Origin: Pseudodesulfovibrio indicus
GTDB lineage: Bacteria > Desulfobacterota > Desulfovibrionia > Desulfovibrionales > Desulfovibrionaceae
DNA length: 64,000 nt
NCBI RefSeq assembly: GCF_001563225.1
Contig: NZ_CP014206.1
Span: 744,001-808,000, forward strand
Direction of reading: 5' to 3'
Part shown: in pieces, positions 53,014-62,980 of the stretch
How the letters are laid out: each line of letters opens with the position of its first letter
Position numbering within the stretch: position 1 is the first letter of the stretch
The notes under the pieces: generated by a model
The model's database searches: none
The model's input: only the letters and a program-made list of their open reading frames with translations
What the model was told of the DNA's origin: nothing
Program-made: the position numbers and the translations under genes

Positions 53014-53109
53014 CTATTTCCTGGTCATGTCGCTCCAGGCCCAGACCGCGCTGCCGCCGATGGCCCGCTCCACCGCACCGTCGTAGTCGCGGTTCAGGCG
53101 GTAGGTCAC
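53014..53109 (-). CDS. 31-residue ORF coupled to the S24 repressor gene
   Basis: The repressor stop TGA overlaps a GTG start (GTGA), after which 31 codons (VTYRLNRDYDGAVERAIGGS to TRK) run to TAG. The peptide is plausible in composition, but no homologue is recognised. It ends before the HEAT-repeat gene. Confidence 0.35.
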   Translation of the reverse strand: MTYRLNRDYDGAVERAIGGSAVWAWSDMTRK

Positions 53110-53747
53110 GGGGGGTGTTCCCTGCTGTCGTCCGAGTAGAAGATCAGCTCCAGGTCGTCGTCGAGCCGCCGGGTCCCCACGCGTCGGATGCGGGCCTCGC
53201 CGTCCGGGTGGCAGACGAGCATCAGCCTGCCGGACTGGCCGGGATCGCGGTCGTTGCGGTCCACCACCACGATGTCGCCTGGACCCAGCGCCGGGGCCAT
53301 GGACAGGTCTCCCTTGGCGATCTCAACGGCGGCCAGGTTGGTCCGGAACCGGATGGACTCCTGGTGCCGCCAGACCAGCACCCAGCCCTGCACCCGGTCC
53401 TCGGGGATCAATCCCCGCGAGGCGACCAGGGCGGGCTCGGCCAGGGGGACGGCCAGGTAGTCTTCCCCCCTGGGGGCAGGTCCGCCGGGCACGGCCCTTC
53501 CGGGCGGCCTGAAGCAGACCTCGCGGGCCGCGTCCGCGGGCTCGTCCCCGAAGGTCAGGGTCACGCCGACGCGGTCCAGGATGTGTCCCAGGGAGTCGCT
53601 GTTCAGGCCGCGCTCCCGTTTCAGGAACCGGTTGAGCTGCGACGGGTCCACGCCCAGTTCGTCGGCCATTCGTTTGTTGTTGGGATAGCGTCTGCCGGGA
53701 CCGATGCGGTCGATGAGCGCGCGGCGAACGTCGTCGGTGAATCCCAT
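53106..53747 (-). CDS. Phage-type S24 (C1/LexA-like) repressor
   Basis: 213 residues from the ATG after AGGGGGAGAA. An N-terminal helix-turn-helix (about 20-65; DELGVDPSQLNRFLKRE) precedes a C-terminal S24 peptidase-like domain. The nucleophile context is DLSMAPALGPGDIVVVD (S149). The partner lysine is not seen: the usual VKRL-type position reads RIRRV. No Ala-Gly cleavage site is obvious in the linker. It may therefore be a non-cleaving repressor, or one controlled in another way. It is divergent from the DUF5675 gene, whose promoter overlaps an inverted repeat. Confidence 0.85.
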   Translation of the reverse strand: MGFTDDVRRALIDRIGPGRRYPNNKRMADELGVDPSQLNRFLKRERGLNSDSLGHILDRVGVTLTFGDEPADAAREVCFRPPGRAVPGGPAPRGEDYLAVPLAEPALVASRGLIPEDRVQGWVLVWRHQESIRFRTNLAAVEIAKGDLSMAPALGPGDIVVVDRNDRDPGQSGRLMLVCHPDGEARIRRVGTRRLDDDLELIFYSDDSREHPP

Positions 53748-53780
53748 TTCTCCCCCTTTTCCCTGCAATGGTTGCCCGTA

Positions 53781-53808
53781 CTTATACATAGAATTTGGCA
53801 AATGTCTA
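53781..53808 (-). promoter_or_regulatory. Predicted promoter of the S24 repressor
   Basis: On the minus strand TAGACA (53808-53803) and TATAAG (53786-53781) are 16 bases apart. Confidence 0.6.
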
Positions 53809-53828
53809 AAGAGAAATGGTAAAATTGG

Positions 53829-53858
53829 TTGACTTGCAAATAGTCAAATGACTATAAA
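53829..53858 (+). promoter_or_regulatory. Promoter and operator of the DUF5675 operon
   Basis: TTGACT and TATAAA are 18 bases apart. TTGACT (53829-53834) is repeated inverted as AGTCAA (53842-53847), and AGTCA/TGACT forms a second overlapping dyad (53842-53853). The dyads sit on the -35 and spacer, the expected place for the S24 repressor. Confidence 0.65.
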
Positions 53859-53903
53859 TCGCTGAAACCGGAATGGTCAGAAAGCAAATTGGAGGGATAA
53901 TTC

Positions 53904-54299
53904 ATGGAAAAAGTTGATATTGTTCGCTTGGAAAAAGGCGAGGAAGGGACCTTCGGCGTCCTCCGGGTCGGGGGGCGGGTGGTCTGTGTGACCATGGAGC
54001 CGCCGGACCGGGGGAACCGGCCGGACGTGTCCTGCATCCCGGCGGGACGGTACGGGTGCGAGCGCGTGGAGTCGCCCGCCTTCGGGTCGACCTTCGAGAT
54101 CACCGGGGTGCCGGGCCGGTCCCACATCCTGTTCCACGCGGGCAACGTGGCCGGGGACACCAGGGGGTGCGTACTGTTGGGCAGCCGGTTCGGTCGGCTG
54201 GGGCGCGACCGGGCGGTGCTCGACTCCCGCGCGGCCCTGGGCGAATTCCTCGCGCTGTGCGGGGACGCCCCTTCCTTTGAATTCGAGATCACGGAATAG
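53904..54299 (+). CDS. DUF5675 family protein
   Basis: 131 residues after TTGGAGGG. It matches my memory of DUF5675, a small phage-associated domain: GTFGVLRVGGRVVCVTMEPP, then CIPAGRYGCERVESPAFG and HILFHAGNVAGDTRGCVLLG. The RSHILFHAGN...TRGC pattern suggests a catalytic His/Cys site, but no activity is established. It is the first gene of a two-gene unit under the presumed repressor. Confidence 0.82.
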   Translation: MEKVDIVRLEKGEEGTFGVLRVGGRVVCVTMEPPDRGNRPDVSCIPAGRYGCERVESPAFGSTFEITGVPGRSHILFHAGNVAGDTRGCVLLGSRFGRLGRDRAVLDSRAALGEFLALCGDAPSFEFEITE

Positions 54300-54311
54300 G
54301 CGGGTGCGCGC

Positions 54312-54542
54312 ATGTCGGACATCTGCCTGAAGGGAGCCAAGGAAATCTGCGAGGCCGTGGGGGAGAACCCCCGCAACATCACGGATCTGGTCAGGGACAA
54401 GGGGCTGCCCGCCTGGAAGCGGGACGACAAGGGGTCGTGGCGCGCCCTGCCGGAGGATCTGCAGCGGTGGATCCGCGAGCAGCGCGACCGGCACATCAGC
54501 AACTACGTGTTCAGGGAGCGGCTGGAGTCCGCCGTGGACTGA
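54312..54542 (+). CDS. Small winged-HTH-like phage protein
   Basis: 76 residues. KGAKEICEAVGENPRNITDL followed by GLPAWKRDDKGSWRALPEDL is the form of small phage terminase-small-subunit or excisionase-type DNA-binding proteins. It follows DUF5675 by 12 bases. Its last 40 bases overlap the convergent lipoprotein gene. The target is unknown. Confidence 0.75.
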   Translation: MSDICLKGAKEICEAVGENPRNITDLVRDKGLPAWKRDDKGSWRALPEDLQRWIREQRDRHISNYVFRERLESAVD

Positions 54543-55279
54543 ACAGGACGGAGAACCGGCCCCGGCACGGTCTTCATGACCGGGTGGCGGATGGACCAGG
54601 ACCCGCTGACGCCCTGGGCGCTGGGGTCCGCCTCCGGGGCCGGGACAGACAGCAACAGCCCGCCGTCCCCGTCCGCCAGGTACAGGGATTCGGCCTGGCG
54701 CAGCCCCTGCTCCATCCGCTGCAGGCGTTCGAGGAGCGGATCGGCGGCGCGTTCCACGTAGGCGTGAAGGACCGGCCTGCGGACCTGGGGGCGAGCGGCC
54801 TGCGCAACCTGCGCCGGAACTGTCCGCGACTTGCGCAGACCCGGTTTTTGGACGGCGACCGGCCTTGAGGCGGGCTTGGGAACGGCCCGCAGGGCGGATA
54901 GCGGTGCGGGGTCGGGTTCCGGCGCAGCCAGGGCCGTGAGCGTGGGTTCGGTCGCGCCCTGCGGCAGGGTCGCCGTCGGGATGCGCGGGTCGCCCGCGGT
55001 CACGGTCCGGCGGAAGGCCGAGGCGTATTCGGTCATGGACGGCCCGTCGTCGGTCGGGAAGACCCACGAAAGCCTGGCGGCGATGACCTCGTCCGGGGTG
55101 CGGTCGTTGACGGAATATTCGTAGGAGTACTCGGCCACGGCATAGGCCGCCCCAACCAGCTGTACGGCGGGCGGGCCGAACAGCCCCATGACGCCGAGGG
55201 CGGCGTTGGCGGCCAGGCAGCCGGGCAGGAGCGCGGCCAGGGCCAGGAGCGAAAGGGAGGCCAGGGGGATTCGTTTCAT
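54503..55279 (-). CDS. Hypothetical lipoprotein
   Basis: 258 residues with a lipobox (LALAALLPGC). A glycine-rich hydrophobic stretch follows (LGVMGLFGPPAVQLVGAAYA). DRTPDEVIAARLSWVFPTDD comes next, and then a low-complexity Ala/Pro/Arg region (about 115-175). No domain is recognised. It converges with and overlaps the small HTH gene at its end. Confidence 0.72.
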   Translation of the reverse strand: MKRIPLASLSLLALAALLPGCLAANAALGVMGLFGPPAVQLVGAAYAVAEYSYEYSVNDRTPDEVIAARLSWVFPTDDGPSMTEYASAFRRTVTAGDPRIPTATLPQGATEPTLTALAAPEPDPAPLSALRAVPKPASRPVAVQKPGLRKSRTVPAQVAQAARPQVRRPVLHAYVERAADPLLERLQRMEQGLRQAESLYLADGDGGLLLSVPAPEADPSAQGVSGSWSIRHPVMKTVPGPVLRPVQSTADSSRSLNT

Positions 55280-55393
55280 GCCCGGTTTGATGCATGGGCC
55301 ATTACCAAACGGGCAAGGCGCGGGAAATCAGCCCGTTGCAAAGCCTTGAGCACGCGGCGGGGCGCCCTTTTGCGCCGGGGCGTCAAAAACCGG

Positions 55394-56725
55394 TCAGGGC
55401 AGGGTGTTGAAGGAGCGCACCGCGTTGATCAGCACGCCGTCGGGCCGGTCCAGGGTCTCCAGGTCCGCGCCCGGCTCCAGGGTGGTGATCACCGTGCGCC
55501 CGATGACCGCGCGGCCGACGGCGTCGCCGACCTTGGTCCGCAGCCCCCAGATGGTGTGCAGGACCACGGGCTCGTCCCCGGACGGGCCGGAGGTCCTTCC
55601 GATGTAGAGCATGATGTGGCCCGGTTTGCGCACCAGGGTCAGGAACGGCACGCCCTCGGCCAGGAGGCGCGCCTTCTTGGCCGTGTCGTCCTCGCCCTCC
55701 AGGGGCACCACCCAGCCGACCTTGGCCTGCTGGCTCGAATTGCGCGGCAGGAAGATGCCGAAGGCGGCCATGAGGTCCATGGTCGTGGCCGAGCAGTCGC
55801 GGTTGCGGTACAGGCCGCCCCAGCCGTAGGGCTGGCCGAGCATGCGGTCGGCCAGCCGGGCGAAGTTCCCGGCCGTGGCCGGAACGGGCGCAATCTCGGC
55901 GTCATCGCTCGGGATGCGGGCGCGCCGCAGCACCGCTTCGCCGTCCGCGCCGCGCGCCGCGACCAGCACGGTCCAGCCGCCCTCGCTCCCCTCGCCCGCC
56001 AGGGGCAGCAGGGAGCCGATGGACGCCTCGAACCGGAACACGCCCCCCTCGTCCACCACCGGGACGCGGTCCCTGGTCACGGCCGCGTACAGGCCGCTGC
56101 GGTAGGCGTGGGCGAACTCGTCGTCCACCCAGGCGAGGTCCGTGGCCGGGACCCATCCGTAGGTGAAGCGCGACTCCACCAGGACCCAGGCCTTGTCGGC
56201 GCTCTCGTGCACGGCCAGGAGCGGCGTCCCGGCCAGGACCAGGGAATTCTGCATGTAATCGAAGGGGAACCCCTCGCCGGGCAGGGCGGGGTCGTAGAAC
56301 ACGGGCCGGATCGAGGGCAGCGCGCGCATGGACGTGTCGACCACGGCGATGGCCCGCCGGTTCAGGGACGGGTAGTCGTCCACCCGCGAGGCAACGGCCA
56401 TGGCGTCGAGCCAGGCCGGATCGCCGGGCAGGCTGTTCTCGCCGAACAGCCGCTTGCCCGCGAACGCCTTCAGCCCCCAGAAGGCGTCATCGGCCGGGGT
56501 CTCGGCCCCGGCCCGCTCCCACGGATCGAAGAGGCGCTGGAGAAACGCTTCCCAGGCCACGGCCTGCCGTCCCTCGTCCATGAGCCGCGCGTCGTCCGCA
56601 AGCCCGTGATACGCCCCGGCGTCCTGGGCCAGGGGAACAAGTTCCGCCGGCCCGGCGCTCCTGCGCGCGCAGCCCGCGCCGATCAGGACCAGGGCGAGGA
56701 GAAGGACGGGGAGGACGCGGTTCAT
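55394..56725 (-). CDS. NlpC/P60 cell-wall peptidase lipoprotein with SH3 domains
   Basis: 443 residues with lipobox LIGAGC. The order is an N-terminal clip region (about 25-130), SH3b domains (about 140-265) and a C-terminal NlpC/P60 cysteine peptidase. Catalytic residues are C311 in NRDCSATTM, H370 in KPGHIMLYIG and probably H390 in VVLHTIWGL. The architecture matches a structurally studied Desulfovibrio vulgaris NlpC/P60 protein. It should cut gamma-D-glutamyl-diamino acid bonds in recycled or growing peptidoglycan. It follows the flavin reductase gene by six bases. Confidence 0.93.
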   Translation of the reverse strand: MNRVLPVLLLALVLIGAGCARRSAGPAELVPLAQDAGAYHGLADDARLMDEGRQAVAWEAFLQRLFDPWERAGAETPADDAFWGLKAFAGKRLFGENSLPGDPAWLDAMAVASRVDDYPSLNRRAIAVVDTSMRALPSIRPVFYDPALPGEGFPFDYMQNSLVLAGTPLLAVHESADKAWVLVESRFTYGWVPATDLAWVDDEFAHAYRSGLYAAVTRDRVPVVDEGGVFRFEASIGSLLPLAGEGSEGGWTVLVAARGADGEAVLRRARIPSDDAEIAPVPATAGNFARLADRMLGQPYGWGGLYRNRDCSATTMDLMAAFGIFLPRNSSQQAKVGWVVPLEGEDDTAKKARLLAEGVPFLTLVRKPGHIMLYIGRTSGPSGDEPVVLHTIWGLRTKVGDAVGRAVIGRTVITTLEPGADLETLDRPDGVLINAVRSFNTLP

Positions 56726-56731
56726 TTCGGG

Positions 56732-57310
56732 CTAGTCCTTCTTGAGGTACTTCCGGCCCGCGTCGAAGCCCTTGGCGACCTGTTGGCCCACGGTGTGGTA
56801 GGCGCGGGTGCCGGGGGAGAAGATCAGGGGGAGGATTTTTTCCGGGTCCGGGTGCTTGCCGTCCACCAGCTTGTCCTCGTCGCACTTCACGTCGCGGATC
56901 TCGCCCACGAACATGACGTGCACCCCGAGGTCCACGGTTTCGCGCAGCTCGCACTCGATGATCAGCGGGAACTCGTCCACGTAGGGCGCGTTCACGCAGT
57001 CGCTCTTGACCGGGGTCAGGCCGGTGTCCGCGAATTTGTCGGTCTTTTTGCCGGAGACCATGCCCAGGTAGTCCGCCTCGGCGGCCAGGGGCGCGGGGCA
57101 GACGGACACGGTGAAGGCGCGGTGCTTCATGATCCCGGCAAAGGTGTGGCGGCCGGGGCGCACGGACACGGTCAGGCAGGCGGGGTCCGAGCCGCAGATG
57201 CCGCCCCAGGCGGCGATCATGGCGTTGGGCTTGCCCTCTTCGTCGTAGGAACCCACCGCCCAGACGGGCGTAGGCTGGGCCAAGGTGTTGGGGCCGAGGG
57301 ATTTTTTCAT
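56732..57310 (-). CDS. Flavin reductase family protein
   Basis: 192 residues of the FMN-binding split-barrel type: TPVWAVGSYDEEGKPNAMIA, AWGGICGSDP, SVRPGRHTF and FTVSVC. The late HTVGQQVAKGF is a common ending of this subgroup in anaerobes. It probably reduces or carries flavin for a partner. AGGAGATACC precedes the ATG. It heads the unit that continues into the NlpC/P60 gene. Confidence 0.92.
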   Translation of the reverse strand: MKKSLGPNTLAQPTPVWAVGSYDEEGKPNAMIAAWGGICGSDPACLTVSVRPGRHTFAGIMKHRAFTVSVCPAPLAAEADYLGMVSGKKTDKFADTGLTPVKSDCVNAPYVDEFPLIIECELRETVDLGVHVMFVGEIRDVKCDEDKLVDGKHPDPEKILPLIFSPGTRAYHTVGQQVAKGFDAGRKYLKKD

Positions 57311-57382
57311 GGTATCTCCTGAGATGGCGGGTTGTTTGCGTATGGCGGACAGTCTACGTCAATCCGCGGCGAATGCAAACGG

Positions 57383-58441
57383 TCAGGCCCCGAACCGCTC
57401 CAGGCCGGGATCGGTGCGCGTGGCCAGCCGCTCGGCCAGGGCCGCGCACCAGCCGCACGGCCCGCACTCCTTGGCGCACCCGGTCACGCGGTCGAAGAAG
57501 TCGGCGGGAAGCGCTTCGTTGGGGATGCGCACCCGGTCCGCCAGGTCGCCCATGGCGTCCATCAGGTCCAGGAGGTTGCCCCGGTACGAGGAGTCCAGGT
57601 AGGCGTCCACGGCGCGCATGAGGAACGCTTTCCCCCGGTTGCGGCCGCAGATCTTCAGGCCGTGGACCACGTCCGCGTACCGCCCGGCGTCCTCGGGCCG
57701 GATGAACGGCGAGGCGAGCATCAGCCCGGGCCGGGCGAGCATCCTCCGCACGCAGCCGAACTCCCGATTGACCGCAAAGGTCCGGTCCCCGCACACCCCC
57801 TCCACCACCAGCGCCACCTGGGCGTCGTGGGCGGGCTTGTACGGGCATTGGTACAGGCACCCCTCGTTGGCCATGAGCAGGAAGCGCATGGCCGGATTTC
57901 GCTCACGCACGGCGCGGACGAGCGCCCGCAGCCCCGCCGGGTCGCGGTTCAGGGCGCGGTCCGGGACCAGCCGCGAGGGTGCGCGGAAGGCGGTCTCCCG
58001 GATCAGGTCCAGCAGCGCGAAGACCCTCCCCGGCGAGTCCGGCATGGTGTTGATGCTCGGCACGGCCTCCAGCCGGGCGCAGGTCTCGGGGTGGGCGTCG
58101 GACAGGGCCTGGAGATAGTAGCCGTCCGAGAAGACCACGCCGGTCAGCCCTCCCTCCAGGGTCAGCCGGTCCAGGGCCGTGGCCGCGCGGCGCAATCCGT
58201 CCGGGTCGAAGTACCGCTCGAACCGGTGGAGCCGGGCGTTCACGAGCAGGAACTTGTCCACGCCCGGCAGCCGGTTCAGCCCCCGGATGATGTCGTCAAG
58301 GGGTTCGCGGCGCAACCGCTGGCGGGCGTCGGCAAGGGCCGGGTCGGCCAGGGAGAAGTGGACCGAGGCGAGCCTGTCCGCGCGTTCGCGCAGGAAGGCG
58401 ACGTATTCGTCGCGGGGCAGGAAGGGGACATCGAGCAGCAT
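57383..58441 (-). CDS. U32-peptidase-related cysteine-rich protein
   Basis: 352 residues. A TIM-barrel-like sequence contains NEGCLYQCPYKPAHDAQ and later LKICGRN. The C-terminus has CAKECGPCGWC. The N-x-x-C-x-x-x-C-P...H motif and the late cysteine cluster recall U32-like and UbiU/UbiV-type iron-sulphur proteins, so a cluster-dependent hydroxylase or related reaction is possible. The assignment is by motif only. It lies 40 bases after the PLP-enzyme gene on the same strand. Confidence 0.65.
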   Translation of the reverse strand: MLLDVPFLPRDEYVAFLRERADRLASVHFSLADPALADARQRLRREPLDDIIRGLNRLPGVDKFLLVNARLHRFERYFDPDGLRRAATALDRLTLEGGLTGVVFSDGYYLQALSDAHPETCARLEAVPSINTMPDSPGRVFALLDLIRETAFRAPSRLVPDRALNRDPAGLRALVRAVRERNPAMRFLLMANEGCLYQCPYKPAHDAQVALVVEGVCGDRTFAVNREFGCVRRMLARPGLMLASPFIRPEDAGRYADVVHGLKICGRNRGKAFLMRAVDAYLDSSYRGNLLDLMDAMGDLADRVRIPNEALPADFFDRVTGCAKECGPCGWCAALAERLATRTDPGLERFGA

Positions 58442-58481
58442 GGCCTGTTTTCGCCCCGGAAGCGGGGTCCCGTCAAGGGAC

Positions 58482-59675
<1,194 letters not shown>

Positions 59676-59785
59676 ATATCCTCCCGGATCGTTTTGAAAT
59701 CGTCCCTCGAGGAGTACCAGACTCCCCGGGCGCGGACAAGATGCGCGGCTTGAAGGAAGCGGGGGGCGGCCGGGAGCGAAGACGG

Positions 59786-59817
59786 AAAAAAGGCCATGGC
59801 GGGGGTCCGCCATGGCC
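59786..59817 (-). terminator. Terminator of the second RND operon
   Basis: On the minus strand GGCCATGGCGG pairs with CCGCCATGGCC around four bases and is followed by six T residues. Confidence 0.92.
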
Positions 59818-59847
59818 TGTGGGGTTTCGGTTCTTGCGGCCGGTCCG

Positions 59848-62800
59848 TTAGGCCGTGCCGGTCTCGTCGTCTTCCACCGGGGGCTTGTACTTGAAGACCT
59901 TCCTGAGCGCCACGTAGAGCAGCGGGATGAGGTACACGCCGAGCACGGTGGCCGAGAGCATGCCGCCCATGACGCCGATGCCCACGGAGTTCTGCGCGCC
60001 GGAGCCCGCGCCCGAGGCCACGGCCAGGGGCAGGACGCCGAGGATGAAGGCGAAGGAGGTCATCAGGATCGGGCGCAGCCGGAGCCGGGCCGCCTTGAGG
60101 GTGGCCTCGATCACGCCCAGCCCGGCGGCCTGTTCGGCCACGGCGAACTCCACGATGAGGATGGCGTTCTTGGCCGTCAGGCCGATGGTCGTGAGCAGGC
60201 CGACCTTGAAGTAGACGTCGTTGCTCTGGCCGAAGGTGGTGGCGGCCAGCAGGGCGCCGAAGATGCCGATGGGCACGGCCATGATGACCGCGAACGGGAT
60301 GGACCAGCTCTCGTACAGGGCGGCCAGGCAGAGGAAGACCACGAGCACCGAGATGGCGTAGAGCGGCGCGGCCTGGTTGCCGGACAGCTCCTCCTGGGCG
60401 GACAGGCCGGTCCAGGACATGGCGTAGCCGGGCGGGAGCTGGGCGACCAGCCGTTTGACCTCGGCCATGGCGTCGCCGGAGCTGACCCCCTGGGCGGCCT
60501 GGCCCTGGATCTCCAGGGCGGAGGAGCCGTTGTACCGCTCCAGGCGCGGGGAGTCGTAGGTCCAGCGGCCGTTGGCAAAGGAGGCGAAGGGAACCATGCC
60601 GCCCTTGTCGTTGCGCACGAACCAGCGGTTCACATCCTCCGGCTGCATGCGGAAGTCCATGTCGCCCTGGAGGTAGACCGGCTTGACCCGGCCGCGGTCG
60701 ATGAAGTCGTTGACGTAGTCGCTGCCCCAGGCCGTGGACAGGGTGGTGTTGATGTCCGAGAAGGAGAGTCCCAGCGCGCTGGCCTTCTCCTGGTCGATGT
60801 CGATATGGTACTGCGGCTCGTCCTCCTGGCCGTTGGGCCGGGTGTTGGCCAGCAGCGGGCTCTGGGCGGCCATGCCCAGGAACTGGTTGCGCACGGCCAT
60901 CAGCTGCTCGTGGCCCGCGCCGTTGATGTCGCGCAGGTAGAAGTCGAAGCCGTTGGAGTTGCCCATGCCGTGGATGGCGGGCGGGGCCAGGCAGAATATC
61001 CGGGCCTCGCGGTTCTTGAAGAACGCGCCCATGGCCCGCCCGGCAACGGCCTGGGCCGAAAGGGCCGGGTCCTTGCGTTCGTCGAAGGGCTTGAGCCGGA
61101 TGAAGCCGATGCCCACGTTCTGGCCCGCGCCGCTGAAGCTGAACCCGGTCACGGTGAGGACGCCTTCCACGGCCTCCTTCTCGTTGTTCAGGAAGTGGTC
61201 GCTGACCTCGGTCAGGACCCGCTTGGTCCGCTCCTGGGTCGCGCCCGTGGGGAGCTGGACCATGGCGATCAGGATGCCCTGGTCCTCCGAGGGCAGGAAG
61301 GAGCTGGGCAGTCGGTAGAACATCCAGCCCATGATCCCGGTGATGAGCAGGAAGACCAGCAGGAAGCGGCCCATGCGCCGGAGCATCCAGGCGGTGCCGT
61401 CGTGGTAGCCGGTGGTTCCCCGGTCGAAAACCCGGTTGAACCAGGCGAAGAAGCGGTTCTTGGTTTCGCCGTGCGCGGGCTTGAGCATGGTCGCGCACAG
61501 GGCCGGGGTCAGGATCAGGGCGACCACAACGGACAGGATCATGGCCGAGACGATGGTCACCGAGAACTGGCGGTAGATGACGCCCACGGACCCGCCGAAG
61601 AAGGCCATGGGCACGAAGACGGCGGACAGGACCGTGGCGATGCCGACCAGCGCGCCGGAGATCTCCTTCATGGACTTGCGCGTGGCCTCGCGCGGGCCGA
61701 GGCCCTCGGTGGCCATCACGCGCTCCACGTTCTCGACCACGACGATGGCGTCGTCCACCAGCAGGCCGATGGCCAGGACCATGGCGAACATGGTCAGGGT
61801 GTTGATGGAGTAGCCCATGACGGAGAGCACCGCGAAGGTGCCGAGCAGGACCACGGGCACGGCGATGGTCGGGATGAACGTGGCCCGGAGGTTCTGCAGG
61901 AACAGGAGCATGACGATGAAGACCAGGATGATGGCCTCGATCAGGGTCTCGATCACGTCCTCGATGGACAGCTTGACGAACGGCGTGGTGTCGTACGGAT
62001 AGACGACCTCGACGCCGGTCGGGAAGGTGGGCTTCAGCTCGTCGATGGTCTTTACCACGGCCTCGGCGGTCTGGATGGCGTTGGCCCCGGTGGCCAGCTG
62101 GATGGCCAGACCCGCGGTGGGGTGCTGGTTGTAGGTGGTGCTGGTGGTGTAGCTCTCGGCGTCGAGTTCGACCCTGGCCACGTCGCGGATGCGGACCACC
62201 GAGCCGTCCGTGGAGCTCTTGATGATGATGTCCCGGAACTGCTCGGGCGTCTGGAGCCGGCTGCGCGCGGTGATGGTCGCGTTGAGCTGCTGGCCCTGGA
62301 CGGCGGGCAGGCCGCCGAGCTGGCCGGCGGAGATCTGGGTGTTCTGGGCCTCGATGGCCCTGGCCACGTCGCTCGGCATGAGCGAGTATTCGTTGAGCTG
62401 GTCGGGGTTGAGCCAGATGCGCATGGCGTAGGACGAGGAGAACAACCGGGTGTCGCCCACGCCCTCCACTCGCTTGAGGGTATCGTTCAGGGAGCTGTCC
62501 ACAAAGTCGGCGATGTCCGTGGAGGTCATGGTATCGTCCATGGAGACGAAACCGAGGACCATCAGGAAGCTGGCCGAGGACTTGGTCACGCTCAAGCCGT
62601 TGGACTGGACCACGTCGGGCAGCTGGGAGGTGACCTGCTGCAGCTTGTTCTGGACCTGCATCTGGGCCACGTCGGGGTCGGCCGCGTTGGTGAAGGTCAG
62701 GGAAATCTCCGCCCGGCCCGTGGAGGTCGAGGTGGAGGTCATGTAGTCCAGGTAGTCGATGCCGGTCATGCCCTGCTCGATGACCTTGGTCACCGAGTTT

Positions 62801-62973
62801 TCCACGGTCTTGGCGTCCGCGCCGGGGTAGGTGCAGGTAATGCTGACCGTGGTCGGGGCGATCTCGGGGTACTGGGAGATGGACAGGGTCCGCAGGGCCA
62901 GCAGGCCGCCGAGCATGATGACGATGGCGATGACCCAGGCGAAAATGGGCCGCCGGATGAAGAAATCGGACAT
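59848..62973 (-). CDS. HAE1-family RND multidrug efflux pump (AcrB-like)
   Basis: 1041 residues, the AcrB length. It starts [20 protein letters not shown], with the proton-relay block [20 protein letters not shown] in helix 4 and the family ending [11 protein letters not shown] (in part). It exports hydrophobic compounds using the proton gradient, with the adaptor encoded upstream and an outer-membrane channel not seen here. The terminator shortly downstream shows that the operon has no TolC-type gene after the pump. Confidence 0.97.
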   Translation of the reverse strand: MSDFFIRRPIFAWVIAIVIMLGGLLALRTLSISQYPEIAPTTVSITCTYPGADAKTVENSVTKVIEQGMTGIDYLDYMTSTSTSTGRAEISLTFTNAADPDVAQMQVQNKLQQVTSQLPDVVQSNGLSVTKSSASFLMVLGFVSMDDTMTSTDIADFVDSSLNDTLKRVEGVGDTRLFSSSYAMRIWLNPDQLNEYSLMPSDVARAIEAQNTQISAGQLGGLPAVQGQQLNATITARSRLQTPEQFRDIIIKSSTDGSVVRIRDVARVELDAESYTTSTTYNQHPTAGLAIQLATGANAIQTAEAVVKTIDELKPTFPTGVEVVYPYDTTPFVKLSIEDVIETLIEAIILVFIVMLLFLQNLRATFIPTIAVPVVLLGTFAVLSVMGYSINTLTMFAMVLAIGLLVDDAIVVVENVERVMATEGLGPREATRKSMKEISGALVGIATVLSAVFVPMAFFGGSVGVIYRQFSVTIVSAMILSVVVALILTPALCATMLKPAHGETKNRFFAWFNRVFDRGTTGYHDGTAWMLRRMGRFLLVFLLITGIMGWMFYRLPSSFLPSEDQGILIAMVQLPTGATQERTKRVLTEVSDHFLNNEKEAVEGVLTVTGFSFSGAGQNVGIGFIRLKPFDERKDPALSAQAVAGRAMGAFFKNREARIFCLAPPAIHGMGNSNGFDFYLRDINGAGHEQLMAVRNQFLGMAAQSPLLANTRPNGQEDEPQYHIDIDQEKASALGLSFSDINTTLSTAWGSDYVNDFIDRGRVKPVYLQGDMDFRMQPEDVNRWFVRNDKGGMVPFASFANGRWTYDSPRLERYNGSSALEIQGQAAQGVSSGDAMAEVKRLVAQLPPGYAMSWTGLSAQEELSGNQAAPLYAISVLVVFLCLAALYESWSIPFAVIMAVPIGIFGALLAATTFGQSNDVYFKVGLLTTIGLTAKNAILIVEFAVAEQAAGLGVIEATLKAARLRLRPILMTSFAFILGVLPLAVASGAGSGAQNSVGIGVMGGMLSATVLGVYLIPLLYVALRKVFKYKPPVEDDETGTA

Positions 62974-62980
62974 GCGGGGT

